Positions 40,296 to 51,678 of a stretch of DNA of 64,000 nt are shown here, piece by piece. The position numbers and the translations under genes are program-made. Numbering within the stretch: position 1 is the first letter of the stretch; every line of letters starts with the position of its first letter. Below the pieces are notes generated by a model that saw nothing but the letters and a program-made list of their open reading frames with translations, had not been told where the DNA came from and did no database searches. The DNA is from Skermanella pratensis (lineage in GTDB: Bacteria > Pseudomonadota > Alphaproteobacteria > Azospirillales > Azospirillaceae), in assembly GCF_008843145.1 (NCBI RefSeq), contig NZ_CP030265.1, positions 1,223,001 through 1,287,000 on the forward strand, in the 5' to 3' direction.

Positions 40296-40415
40296 TTATG
40301 CACCGGGATCCCGGCTGCCGCCCCGGTGCTCCGCCAGGAGGTCCCGGAATGCTTCCGCGGCCGGCGGCAGCGAGCGGCCGGTCTTCAGCACCAGCGTGAT
40401 GGAGCGGCGCAGGCG
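40296..40415 (-). pseudogene. Remnant of a LysR-type regulator, C-terminal end only
   Basis: Read on the minus strand, this piece encodes RRSITLVLKTGRSLPPAAEA and FRDLLAEHRGG before a TAA stop. This matches the last strand and helix of LysR-family effector domains. The rest of the gene is missing; the sequence runs straight into the AtuA-like remnant. Family LysR genes often lie divergent to AtuA-type operons. Confidence 0.55.
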
Positions 40416-40673
40416 GGGTTCGGCTGGAAGCTCGACGGCTGGGACCGGATCGGCCAGGGCACGGTGATCGGCCATCTTCTGGAATGCGCCGGGCGGATCA
40501 CCGGCGGCTACTTCGCCGATTCCGGCCGCGAGGTCGAGGCGATGCTGACCAACGGCCCGGCCGGCGGCGGCGGTGCCCGCGGCCAGGTCCGGGAGACCGT
40601 CGGCATCGTGTCCAACCTAGTCGGCCGGTCCCGGGGCCGTCCTGAAGTCACCGTCATAGAGAGCGCCCGATGA
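40411..40673 (+). pseudogene. Remnant of AtuA/DUF1446-type acyl-CoA hydrolysis protein
   Basis: Residues GWKLDGWDRIGQGTVIGHLL, then ECAGRITGGYFAD, match the middle of AtuA-family (DUF1446) proteins. The frame then jumps to SGREVEAMLTNGPAGGGGAR, which matches the C-terminal part. About 200 N-terminal residues and an internal block are missing. The family acts in acyclic terpene and branched-chain catabolism. The stop overlaps the next remnant (ATGA), as in intact operons. Confidence 0.55.
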
Positions 40674-40938
40674 AGATCCGGCTGCACGAGATCGCCCACT
40701 GCCGTGCCGGCGACAAGGACGACACGTCCATCCGGTCGCTGTTCTCCCTGGACGAGCGGCATTACCCGCTGCTGTGCCGGGAGGTCACCGCCGAAGCGGT
40801 CCGGCGGCACCTGTCGCGCACGGTCAGGGCCGAGGCGGTTCGATTCAGATGCCCAACGTCGCGGCGCTTCAGTTCGTCTGCCGTCAGGCGCTCCGCAGTG
40901 GGGTCGCGACCTCCCCGGCGATTGATGCCGGCGAATGA
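40670..40938 (+). pseudogene. AtuA-associated small protein, frameshifted
   Basis: The start MKIRLHEIAHCRAGDKDDTS resembles the small partner domain (ARSGDKGDT-like) that accompanies AtuA proteins. Near 40848 the frame must shift by one base to continue into QMPNVAALQFVCRQALRSGV and a stop at 40936-40938, which matches the family's C-terminus. The protein would be about 88 residues. It was disrupted together with its neighbours. Confidence 0.55.
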
Positions 40939-41040
40939 TCTCGCTCTATGGTTTCTTGCAATTAACCTTAATGTAATCCGGATGCGGAATGATCGGCCGG
41001 GACCGGACTGGTCCGGGACGGGCGCATCGGGGGGTTGGTC

Positions 41041-41285
41041 ATGCCGATTGGAGTTGGGGCGGTTGCGGTAGGACAGTGCTTCGTAAAGGCGGGCGCCTCG
41101 TACCCCGACGTATGGCAGGTCGTCAGCATAGACCGGCCGCCGGGCTCCATCGCCCATGCGCGGTTGGTCCGGCTGAGCAACCCGACGACAGGAAGACGCT
41201 GTCGCTGGTGGCCCTGGCCGATCGGCGGCAATATGTGCCCCACGAAGGCAGCAAGATCCTGCGCCGCCGGCTGGGGGCGCTGTAG
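41041..41285 (+). pseudogene. Small hypothetical protein with one frameshift
   Basis: ATG 41041 follows GGGGGG and opens MPIGVGAVAVGQCFVKAGAS, YPDVWQVVSIDR. Near 41180 one base seems missing (AACCCGACGACAGG where AACCCCGACGACAGG is expected). After it the frame reads DDRKTLSLVALADRRQYVPH to a stop at 41285. About 81 residues when repaired. Function unknown. Convergent with the hybrid kinase 4 bp away. Confidence 0.5.
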
Positions 41286-41289
41286 GCGC

Positions 41290-44483
<3,194 letters not shown>

Positions 44484-44757
44484 CGTGCGTCTGTTCTTTC
44501 CCGGTTCGAACGAAGAGGAGCGGCACGTTCCCGGGATCCGGTACGAAACCCCCAGGCCGCCGGGCCGGACTGCACCATGTATAGAGGAGGGTTGCGCTTC
44601 GTCAATCTGGACGTGCGGCGGCTTCAAATCGGTCGCAGCCCGTCGAGGTCGGGCGGGAGAACATCGCGCTTCGAACCATTGCCGTGGCTTCGCGGCGCCA
44701 TGCACGATATGCTTGTGCCCAGCCCGTCCGGGCTCAATCGACCGGATCAACCCGACC

Positions 44758-46668
44758 ATGAACGGCACGCCAGCCCACCAATCCCAGGATCCGGACGGCC
44801 GGGAACCGTCCACCCTGTTCGACCAGGCCCGCGAGCATCTGCTGGCCGGGAACGCGGCGGCCGCCGACGCGATCCTGCGGCGCGGCCGGGCGCTGGCGCC
44901 GGACGACACCGCCATGGCCTATCTCCATGGCCTTTGCCTGATCCGGACGGGCGATGATCCGCGGTCCGCGGCGGAAGCTTTCGCCGCGGTGCTCCGGCTC
45001 GAACCCGGCAACGGCAGGGCCGCCCTACTGCTCAGCCGCGCGCTGTGCCGGGCCGGCGACCGGGCGGAGGCGTCGCGGTGGCGGACGGAGTTGGCGCGCC
45101 GGCACCCCGGCGATCCCGCGCTGTTGAACGAACTCGCCGCCGACCTTCTGGACGAGGGCGACGAACCGGCCGCCGCGCGCCTGCTCGACCAGGCGATCCG
45201 GACGGCACCGGACGATCCGGACGTGCTGCACAACCTGGGCGTCGCCTGCGCCCGGCTTGGCAGCCTGGAGCGCGCCGAGATGCTGCTGCGCCGCTCGCTG
45301 GAGCGCCGGCAAGGCATGCCGGCCCGGCGCGATTCGTCGGAAGCGGCGCTGGCCGGGGTCCTTGCGACACGCGGATTCTTCGACGAAGCCCGGGCTGTCG
45401 CGGGCGGACTGCTCGACCGCGGCGCCGAGCAGGTCCATGCCTGGACGGTCCTCGGCACCGTGGCCGCGCGGCAGCGGCGGCCATCGGCCGCGGTCGAGGC
45501 GCTGCTGAAGGCCGAGGCTCTGGCTCCGGCCGATCCGAGCGTCCTGTCCAACCTGGCGGCCGCCCTGGACGAAGGAGGACGGGTCGGGGAAGCCGAGGAG
45601 CGCTGGCGGCGCTTGGCCGCCGCCGGTCATGGCGGGGCGGAAGCGCGGGCGCGGCTGGCGTCGCGCACGCCGGCGGCGGGCGAGGCGATCCGCCGGCTGT
45701 TTCCCCTGGATGCCCTGAAGCCTCCGGACGGTGGTCCGGTGGAACTGTCCGGGGTGGACCTTTGCATCGACCAGTGGCATCTGGTCGATGACGACCGCCT
45801 GGCGCTCGATCTCGTGTTCACGCCGCCGCTCGGCGGGAGCAACTTCGTCGCCGCCGCCGACGGGATCGGCGCCGTGCTGGTGCGCGACGACCTGGACCGG
45901 CGCCGGATCGATGAACCGGCGGTCTTTCTCGGCGGCACCGCCAACTACTATCACTGGATGCTCGACACTCTGCCGCGGCTGGCGGCGGTCGAAGGGCTGG
46001 ACGGACGGCTGCTGGTCAATTCCGCACCGAGCGGCTTCCAGATGCGGACGCTGGAACTGATAGGTGTTCCGCCCTCCCGCCTGATGGTGCCCGACGCGCC
46101 GGCCTTGACGCGATTCGCCCGGCTGACCGTTCCGGGCCTGGTGTCGCGGCCCCGGCGCGCCGACGGCCAGATGGACTGGATGGTGGCGTCGGTGGAGCGG
46201 GAGGCGGCGGTATGGGTGCGGGACCGGCTGATGGAGGGGATCGCCGTCCACCCCCGGCAGCCCGCGCGCATCCTGGTCTCACGCGAGGGATCGCTGTTCC
46301 GGCGGTGCGACAACGAGGGGGTTGTAAGCCGGATCGCGGCGGACCGCGGCTTCGTCACCGTGCGGCTGGAGGAACTGGCCTTCGACGAGCAGGTATCGCT
46401 TTTCGCGGGGGCGGAGATCGTGATGGGCGTCCACGGCGCCGGCTTCACCAACATGCTCTTCGCGCCGCCGGGCGCGCTGCTGATCGAACTCCACCCCGCC
46501 GGCCATCTGCCGGAGTTCTACCGCCAACTGACGCGGTTGATGGGCCAGGGGCACGCGGCGATCGGCGGCCCCCTCACCCAGGCGCTTCACCCGGCACGCG
46601 AGTACAACTGGAATTTCAGGATCGATACGGCCGAGCTGGACCGGCGCCTCGCCGAGCTGGGAGCCTAG
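44758..46668 (+). CDS. TPR protein fused to a glycosyltransferase family 61 domain
   Basis: The 636-residue protein has about seven TPR-like helical repeats (residues ~15-310, such as AAAFAAVLRLEPGNGRAALL-like units). A GT61 (DUF563) domain follows with NYYHWMLDTLPRL, ILVSREGSLFRRCDN and MGVHGAGFTNMLFAPPGALL. GT61 enzymes transfer sugars such as xylose or GlcNAc. In bacteria they usually occur in polysaccharide or protein glycosylation loci. No other glycan genes are adjacent. The start at ATG 44758 gives a complete first TPR; the longer frame is spurious. Confidence 0.88.
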   Translation: MNGTPAHQSQDPDGREPSTLFDQAREHLLAGNAAAADAILRRGRALAPDDTAMAYLHGLCLIRTGDDPRSAAEAFAAVLRLEPGNGRAALLLSRALCRAGDRAEASRWRTELARRHPGDPALLNELAADLLDEGDEPAAARLLDQAIRTAPDDPDVLHNLGVACARLGSLERAEMLLRRSLERRQGMPARRDSSEAALAGVLATRGFFDEARAVAGGLLDRGAEQVHAWTVLGTVAARQRRPSAAVEALLKAEALAPADPSVLSNLAAALDEGGRVGEAEERWRRLAAAGHGGAEARARLASRTPAAGEAIRRLFPLDALKPPDGGPVELSGVDLCIDQWHLVDDDRLALDLVFTPPLGGSNFVAAADGIGAVLVRDDLDRRRIDEPAVFLGGTANYYHWMLDTLPRLAAVEGLDGRLLVNSAPSGFQMRTLELIGVPPSRLMVPDAPALTRFARLTVPGLVSRPRRADGQMDWMVASVEREAAVWVRDRLMEGIAVHPRQPARILVSREGSLFRRCDNEGVVSRIAADRGFVTVRLEELAFDEQVSLFAGAEIVMGVHGAGFTNMLFAPPGALLIELHPAGHLPEFYRQLTRLMGQGHAAIGGPLTQALHPAREYNWNFRIDTAELDRRLAELGA

Positions 46669-46681
46669 GCCCGCCCGCCGG

Positions 46682-46822
46682 TCAGCCCTGGGTTATCGAG
46701 GCGACCAGCAGGAACAGCACGGCGGCGCCGAAGACCGTCCAGCCGACGCGCGTCAGGCGCCGGCGGACGGCGGGGAAGAGCGCCGCCAGGACGGCCAGGA
46801 TGAGCAGGATCTTGAAGAGCAT
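46682..46822 (-). CDS. 46-residue two-helix membrane microprotein
   Basis: On the minus strand ATG 46822 opens MLFKILLILAVLAALFPAV, then RRRLTRVGWTVFGAAVLFLL and VASITQG before TGA. It has two hydrophobic helices joined by an Arg-rich turn. The protein is convergent with the GT61 gene, 13 bp away. Small proteins of this shape are often annotated next to YihY genes, but no function is known. It follows the yihY gene on the same strand. Confidence 0.65.
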   Translation of the reverse strand: MLFKILLILAVLAALFPAVRRRLTRVGWTVFGAAVLFLLVASITQG

Positions 46823-46861
46823 GGGCCTTTGTGCACGCCGCCCGCGATCCGCGCAAGCCTG

Positions 46862-46906
46862 CCCGCCTTGTCAGCCCGCCTTGTCAGCCCGCCTTGTCAG
46901 CCCGCC
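46862..46906. repeat. 13-bp direct tandem repeat over the yihY stop codon
   Basis: CCCGCCTTGTCAG is repeated three times (46862-46874, 46875-46887, 46888-46900), followed by a partial CCCGCC. The yihY stop codon (TCA on the plus strand at 46897-46899) lies in the last copy. The 13-bp unit is not a multiple of 3, so copy-number change would not alter the protein end. Confidence 0.85.
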
Positions 46907-47799
46907 CGGCCTTCGGCTGCCGGCTGCGCGTGGCCGCGTGCCCGGCTGCCGTGCGTCAGTGAGAAGGCCCAGGTGATCTCCGCCCCGAACAGGAAGATCT
47001 GGGCGGAGTAGTAGACCCACATCAGGACGATCACCAGAGCACCGGCAGCGCCGTAGGCCGACGCGATGTTGCTGCTCCCCAGGTAGAGGCTGATCAGCAG
47101 CTTGCCGATCGAGAACATCACCGCCGTGATGAAGGAACCGAACCAGACGTCGCGCCACGGGATCCGGGTGTCCGGCAGCATCTTGTAGATCATCGCGAAC
47201 AGGGTCGTGACCACGGCCAGCGAGATGACCAGGTTCGTCGCCTGCATCATGAGGTCGAGGCCCGGCATGATGCCGGCGAGATAGTCGCTCAGCGCCGTCA
47301 GCGTCGCGCTCACCACCAGGGAGACCAGCAGCAGGAAGCCGATGGCGCCGATCAGCGACAGGCTCAGCAGGCGCACCTTGACCAGCCAGACGACGCTGGA
47401 TCCCGGCGGCGGATCGGCCTTCCAGATGACGTTGAGCGAGGACTGGAGTTCGGCGAACACGGTGGTGGCGCCGACGATCAGCGTGACCAGGGCGACCACG
47501 GTCGCGATCGTCCCGGAGACCGGCTTCCCGGCGCTGGCGATCATGGCCTGGAGCGCCGCGGCGCCCTCGCGGCCCATCATGCCCTCCAGCTGGCCCATCA
47601 GGGCCCCCTGCGCCGCCTCGGGACCGAACACCAGCCCGGCGATCGCGATGATCAGCAGCAGCATCGGAGCCAACGAGAACAGGGTATAGAACGCGATCGC
47701 CGCGCCCATGCTGGCTGCCCGGTCCTCAAGCCACCCGTTGAAGGCGGTTACCAGAACCTGCCAGGCTTTTCCGAACGGCACGTGATCCAACCCTTTCAC
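46897..47799 (-). CDS. YihY/BrkB family integral membrane protein
   Basis: The 300-residue protein has six or so hydrophobic helices. The family core (DRAASMGAAIAFYTLFSLAP, LNVIWKADPPPGSS, and GAAGALVIVLMWVYYSAQIF) is present. YihY proteins are widely conserved, sometimes annotated as virulence factor BrkB or a ribonuclease BN relative (the latter an old misannotation). The true function is unclear. It is downstream of the DUF2382-like pair, separated by a strong hairpin. Confidence 0.9.
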   Translation of the reverse strand: MKGLDHVPFGKAWQVLVTAFNGWLEDRAASMGAAIAFYTLFSLAPMLLLIIAIAGLVFGPEAAQGALMGQLEGMMGREGAAALQAMIASAGKPVSGTIATVVALVTLIVGATTVFAELQSSLNVIWKADPPPGSSVVWLVKVRLLSLSLIGAIGFLLLVSLVVSATLTALSDYLAGIMPGLDLMMQATNLVISLAVVTTLFAMIYKMLPDTRIPWRDVWFGSFITAVMFSIGKLLISLYLGSSNIASAYGAAGALVIVLMWVYYSAQIFLFGAEITWAFSLTHGSRARGHAQPAAEGRAG

Positions 47800-47804
47800 A
47801 GGAA

Positions 47805-47837
47805 ATCCCCGGCGGCGCCGGGAGCGCCGTCGGGGAT
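47805..47837 (-). terminator. 14-bp hairpin after the DUF2382-like genes
   Basis: ATCCCCGGCGGCGC (47805-47818), loop CGGGA, GCGCCGTCGGGGAT (47824-47837) pair along all 14 positions with one GU. On the minus strand the stem is followed by TTCC. This is a probable terminator between the stress genes and yihY. Confidence 0.6.
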
Positions 47838-47886
47838 CGGTGATTCCTGGAACAGCCGGGGACCCGAAGGCCCCCGGGCTCCGCCT

Positions 47887-48867
47887 TTAGATGTCGCGGT
47901 CGCGATCGACCGTGCGGTCGGTCGCGGTCCGGTCGGTCGCGATCCGGTCGGTATCCGCTGCCCGATCGACGTCCACCTCGGTCCGGCGCACCGTGTCCGA
48001 GACATGCTCGGTCCGCTCCGTCACGTCCTTGCCGACGACGACCTCCTCGGTGATACGGGCGGTCTTGGAAACGACCGCCTCCTCGGAGGTCTCCGTCAGG
48101 TTGACGCTCCGCTCCCGGAAGGCGTCCGCCCCGGCATCGACCGGGCGGTCGACCGCCCGGCGCTCCACATGGACCGACTCCTCGCGCAGCCGCACGGTCT
48201 CCTCGACCGGCGTCTCGACCACGTAGCTGCGGACCCGGACGCCGCCGCCCTGGACCTGACGCTTGCCGACGGCGATCTGCTCCTCGGCGATCGGGATAAC
48301 GGTCTCTTCCCCGGTGCCGGCGACCGTGTCGGTGGTGGTGTTGGTGGTCCGCATGGACGAGGCGGCCTCGGTCAGGCCGGTGCCGGTGTAGGGACCCGCG
48401 TCCTCGTCGTAGCGGCTCCAGCCCTCGGAACGCCAGCGCGAGCCGCGCTCGTCGATATCCACCGCGCCATGGTTGCTCATGATCTCCAGGCCTTGCTCGA
48501 CATTGTCGTCGGCCAGGCGGGCGATCACCAGCGCGCCGCCGCGGCGGACGCCCTCGGCATAGACATGGGAGTCGTCCTCGGGAACGCCGGCGCTGCGAAG
48601 CCGGCTCAGGATGCCGCCCGATGCGCCGCCGGACGGCGCCGCCGTTCCGGTCCCGGCGGCGCCGGTGATGCCGGGCACGCCGCCGGCCATCGATCCGGCG
48701 CCCAGCGACGAATCGGCAGCACTTGCGTCGGACCACCCGGCGGAGCCGGAGCCCATCGAGGAGCTGTCGATGGTCTCGGTGCCGGTGAATCCGGCGGCGG
48801 AAAGATCGCGGGTGACGCTCTCGGCTTCGGCGGCACTGTCGTAAAGGGCAACAACGGTCTTGGTCAT
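47887..48867 (-). CDS. General stress protein-like with DUF2382 (YsnF/AvaK) domain
   Basis: The 326-residue protein starts with a GspM-like domain (TKTVVALYDSAAEAESVTRDL, 1-120) found in general stress proteins. From about residue 195 comes a DUF2382 domain rich in Glu/Val/Arg (ETVIPIAEEQIAVGKRQV, VVETPVEETVRLREESVHVE). It ends in a low-complexity Asp/Arg/Thr tail (RIATDRTATDRTVDRDRDI). The Ser/Gly-rich linker (about 35-85) is low complexity. The role is unknown; such proteins are often induced by osmotic or desiccation stress. Translationally coupled (ATGA) to the gene at 48864. Confidence 0.85.
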   Translation of the reverse strand: MTKTVVALYDSAAEAESVTRDLSAAGFTGTETIDSSSMGSGSAGWSDASAADSSLGAGSMAGGVPGITGAAGTGTAAPSGGASGGILSRLRSAGVPEDDSHVYAEGVRRGGALVIARLADDNVEQGLEIMSNHGAVDIDERGSRWRSEGWSRYDEDAGPYTGTGLTEAASSMRTTNTTTDTVAGTGEETVIPIAEEQIAVGKRQVQGGGVRVRSYVVETPVEETVRLREESVHVERRAVDRPVDAGADAFRERSVNLTETSEEAVVSKTARITEEVVVGKDVTERTEHVSDTVRRTEVDVDRAADTDRIATDRTATDRTVDRDRDI

Positions 48868-49301
48868 CGTTCAGCGTTTCCTTTTGCTATGGATGATCCG
48901 GTCGGATCGCCGTCGGCGGTCTCGCGCTCGACGATAACGTCCTGCGACCGGAGGGTTACGTTTTCCTGATGGCGGCTTTCGGTCCTGCGGCGACGGATGT
49001 GAATCTCCTCGCGCAGGAACAGCCGCTTTTCGACGACTAGGCGTTCTTCGACGACCGGTATCACAAGCGTTTCGCCGTCGTCATAGACTTCCGGCGTCTC
49101 GTGGATTTCCCGGTCGATCGTGATTCGCTCCACGTCGACGGCGACGGATGCCAATGCCTGGTCTATCGCCTGCTCGTGCTCGCGCGTTACGGTCCGTACC
49201 CGGACCCGGCCTGTTTCGACCTCGCGCGTGCCGATCCTCAACTCTTCCTCGACAACCGGAACAGTTTGCGGCCGTGTCGGGTCGTCCGGTCGATCCACCA
49301 T
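48864..49301 (-). CDS. Second DUF2382-like protein
   Basis: The 145-residue protein consists almost entirely of a DUF2382-like domain (TVPVVEEELRIGTREVETGR, VIPVVEERLVVEKRLFLREE). ATG 49301 (MVDRPDDPTRPQ) is preferred; the longer frame to 49376 lacks domain sequence. Its stop overlaps the start of the next gene, so the two were probably made together. It may be a partner or duplicate of that neighbour's C-terminal domain. Confidence 0.82.
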   Translation of the reverse strand: MVDRPDDPTRPQTVPVVEEELRIGTREVETGRVRVRTVTREHEQAIDQALASVAVDVERITIDREIHETPEVYDDGETLVIPVVEERLVVEKRLFLREEIHIRRRRTESRHQENVTLRSQDVIVERETADGDPTGSSIAKGNAER

Positions 49302-49315
49302 GTCTCGGGGGCCTA

Positions 49316-49597
49316 TCAGAACAGGTAGAGCAGGGCGAGGATGATCAGGACCACCACGACGGCGGGAATGATCCATTTCGCGGGCGATGCCGCTGTCGCC
49401 GCGCTGGCCTTGCGGTTCGCGTCACCCGCCGTGCCGGTCGATCCGGCTGCGGTCGACGCGGTCCCCAGGGGACTGGCACTCGCCGATCCGGAGGTGGTGG
49501 AGGTGGCGGTGTCGCTGCCGGTCGAATAGACGCCTATCTTGTCGGGATTTTTGTCGGGATTTGCGCCGCGTGCCGATGTGTCGTCCGTGTTCGTCAT
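49316..49597 (-). CDS. Small tail-anchored membrane protein
   Basis: The 93-residue protein has a long polar Ser/Thr/Ala/Gly stretch and then a single C-terminal hydrophobic helix (WIIPAVVVVLIILALLYLF). It has no signal peptide, so it is probably a tail-anchored inner membrane protein. It begins the stress group and lies 14 bp before the DUF2382 gene on the same strand. No family recognised. Confidence 0.75.
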   Translation of the reverse strand: MTNTDDTSARGANPDKNPDKIGVYSTGSDTATSTTSGSASASPLGTASTAAGSTGTAGDANRKASAATAASPAKWIIPAVVVVLIILALLYLF

Positions 49598-49978
49598 GGG
49601 ATGCGAACCTCTCGTGATTGTCGATCCTGATGTGCAACCACAACAGCGACAACCGGGATTGATCGCGCGAACTAATTTGGGAGGTGTTTATCCCAAAAGA
49701 GCGGTCGGGGTGCCGGACGGCACCCGCTCGGGGCGGATGAGGCGAGGCTTCCGCCCCTCAAGTAGCGAGCGCCCCGGAAGCGGGTGCTTCCGGGGCGCTT
49801 CACTGCGGCTTTCTGGTCCGCCGTTCCGGATATCCGGAGCCGCCCCTGACAAAGGGGGCCCGATACCGGGCGGCGGAAAAATCAAGGACGATGCAGGGGG
49901 CGGCACCGTTCCGACGCCGGCGCTCCGGGATACCAGTCCTGGAACGCTAATGGGTAATCCGCCGGCCTTTCCGCTCGG
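49598..49978. other. Intergenic region with strong hairpins
   Basis: The stretch between HU and the tail-anchored protein holds a perfect 14-bp hairpin AGCGCCCCGGAAGC/GCTTCCGGGGCGCT (49768-49781 with 49786-49799) and a smaller one, GGGTGCC/GGCACCC, near 49709-49726. Neither has a T tract on the minus strand. They may end the HU transcript. Promoter elements for the stress group should be here, but I could not pick a convincing one. Confidence 0.5.
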
Positions 49979-50254
49979 TCAGCCGTTCAGGGCGTCCTTG
50001 AGGCCCTTGGCCGCCGAAAACTTCGCCTGCTTCGACGCAGCGATGGTGATCTTCTCGCCGCTCTGGGGATTGCGCCCTTCGCGAGCGGCCCGTTCAGCCA
50101 CGCTGAAGCTGCCGAAGTTCGGAACCTTGACCTCGTCGCCGGCCGCCAAAGCCTGGGCGATGACAGTGAATGCGGCGTCGACCGCCTTGCCGGCATCCGC
50201 TTTCGTCTGCCCCGTCTGGTCGGCCACGGCGGCCACGAGTTCGGCTCGATTCAT
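49979..50254 (-). CDS. hup: DNA-binding protein HU
   Basis: The 91-residue protein is a typical HU-beta (MNRAELVAAVADQTGQTKAD, VPNFGSFSVAERAAREGRNP, GEKITIAASKQAKFSA). It compacts and bends DNA as a dimer. It stands alone between intergenic regions. AGGAGCACC precedes the start codon. Confidence 0.97.
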   Translation of the reverse strand: MNRAELVAAVADQTGQTKADAGKAVDAAFTVIAQALAAGDEVKVPNFGSFSVAERAAREGRNPQSGEKITIAASKQAKFSAAKGLKDALNG

Positions 50255-50627
50255 GGTGCTCCTCGATAATCACTGGTTTCGGATCTTGCACAACGTCGGG
50301 CGTCTATAAGCCACGAACACTAAGAGGTAATGAAGAATGGCGTCTGTCCAGCGCTTTCCCGCTGCCCCTGCCTCTTGGGGCGGAGTTGTCACAACGCTGC
50401 ATCACCCGGACCCCTCTTTCGGGGTGGGGATCGCGTAAAACCCCTTCGGACACATGCAACGCATCGGAAATCAAGCGGCAATTTTCAGGTTCGCGGCGAC
50501 GCGACCGGATCCGATGGAATCGCTGGACGGCACCTCCGCGGATGGGATCTGTTGTATCCGGTGCCGCCGCGGGCTCACGCCCGGCATCATGATCACGGCT
50601 GCACGGCGCCAGCGCAGGAGAACGACC
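50255..50627. other. Intergenic region, no clear gene
   Basis: The 373 bp between HU and the next plus-strand gene contain overlapping short frames without good start sites. They also contain a weak GCCCC/GGGGC stem near 50363-50380. Nothing further is supported. Confidence 0.45.
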
Positions 50628-50924
50628 ATGGCCGACGAAGGCTCGAAAGGCAGCGGGGCACCGCCAAGGACCGAGGCGGTGCCTCCCGCCGTGCCGGAAG
50701 CCCGCGACAGTGGCATCTCGGCATGGGAGCCGGGAACGGCGGGCAGTTCCCCGCCCGAGACGCCGATGCCGCCATCGACGGGGCCGGGCGGCGAGACCGA
50801 CATCGCCGCGGTACGCGCCCGGATCGGCGAACTGCAGCGCGAGATCGACCGGCTGAGCGCGCTGGTCGATGGAGCCGTCGGCAAGCTCACTCGGGAAGAC
50901 GGGAGTCCGGGCGCCGGCCGCTGA
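50628..50924 (+). CDS. Small hypothetical protein with C-terminal coiled coil
   Basis: The 98-residue protein starts at ATG 50628 behind AGGAGAACGACC. Residues 1-60 are disordered and Pro/Gly/Ser-rich. Residues ~60-90 (IAAVRARIGELQREIDRLSA) form a short amphipathic helix, likely a coiled coil. The longer frame to 50454 has a poor N-terminus. No family recognised. It opens a group of tiny plus-strand genes. Confidence 0.6.
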   Translation: MADEGSKGSGAPPRTEAVPPAVPEARDSGISAWEPGTAGSSPPETPMPPSTGPGGETDIAAVRARIGELQREIDRLSALVDGAVGKLTREDGSPGAGR

Positions 50925-51095
50925 GGCGCCTTGTTCCCCGGCGTCCAGGGCAGCCGGATGAAACCGTCTGTCCCGGATTTTAACTGGTGAATTATGTTGA
51001 AATAAAAGATCCACATAAGATTCTCGATACCCTATTGACTTGATGGGGATTGGCCGCAAATATGATGGCGATCCTTCGGGATCCGCGGGCATTTG

Positions 51096-51311
51096 ATGGA
51101 TTCAGCTTGCGCCGCGTCACCAAACGCTAAAGCGCCACGAACAGGATCGTGGCTCGAATTCGAGGAGACCGATCATGTCCCCAGCCCATCCCGCCAGATC
51201 GTCCGCGCGCGGCTTCGGGAAGATGCCGATGTGTTGTCGCTGACCGCGACCACACCCGCCCATACCCCTTATCGGACCGGAGGCGGCACAGGAGTGCCGG
51301 CCCCCGCATAG
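51096..51311 (+). CDS. Possible small protein, low support
   Basis: A 71-residue frame starts at ATG 51096 (MDSACAASPNAKAPRTGSWL). It is polar, with an acidic patch and a Gly/Pro-rich end. The ribosome-binding site is poor. I include it only because the following two small genes lie close downstream on the same strand. Confidence 0.25.
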   Translation: MDSACAASPNAKAPRTGSWLEFEETDHVPSPSRQIVRARLREDADVLSLTATTPAHTPYRTGGGTGVPAPA

Positions 51312-51327
51312 GCATCGGAGCCATGCC

Positions 51328-51525
51328 ATGACCCCCGCGCGTGCATACGCCATCGAAGTGCAGGGAAACCCTGCCGGCGTCGTCGTCGCCGACGCCAACC
51401 GCTTCATCTTCTTCGCCGCCGACTGGGCCTTCGGGACCCTCGACCGCAAGTCCTTCCGCAGCCCCGCCCATGCGGAGCGGGCTGCCCGGGACGTGCTCCA
51501 GCGCCGGCAAACCCTTCCGAGTTGA
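51328..51525 (+). CDS. Small conserved-looking hypothetical protein
   Basis: The 65-residue protein begins MTPARAYAIEVQGNPAGVVV and contains DANRFIFFAADWAFGTLDRK, a balanced mix typical of a small folded domain. It ends with a basic helix. Codon usage fits the neighbours. Function unknown. The next gene starts 10 bp downstream. Confidence 0.55.
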   Translation: MTPARAYAIEVQGNPAGVVVADANRFIFFAADWAFGTLDRKSFRSPAHAERAARDVLQRRQTLPS

Positions 51526-51535
51526 GGAGCAGCAA

Positions 51536-51634
51536 ATGTCCGACATCGGTGAATTTGTCAGGAACCTGTCGCTCTATTCGGCCGGCATCACCCTGCTGTG
51601 TCTCGTTTTCATGCTGATGGTCGAGGCCTTCTGA
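51536..51634 (+). CDS. 32-residue single-helix membrane microprotein
   Basis: ATG 51536 follows GAGGAGCAGCAA and opens MSDIGEFVRNLSLYSAGITL, then LCLVFMLMVEAF. One hydrophobic helix of about 18 residues takes up the C-terminal half. The good ribosome-binding site and start spacing make it credible despite the size. Role unknown; probably co-transcribed with 51328-51525. Confidence 0.5.
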   Translation: MSDIGEFVRNLSLYSAGITLLCLVFMLMVEAF

Positions 51635-51678
51635 CCTAGCGCCCTCCCGGGGTTCGGCCCGGGAGGGCGGTCCGCTTT

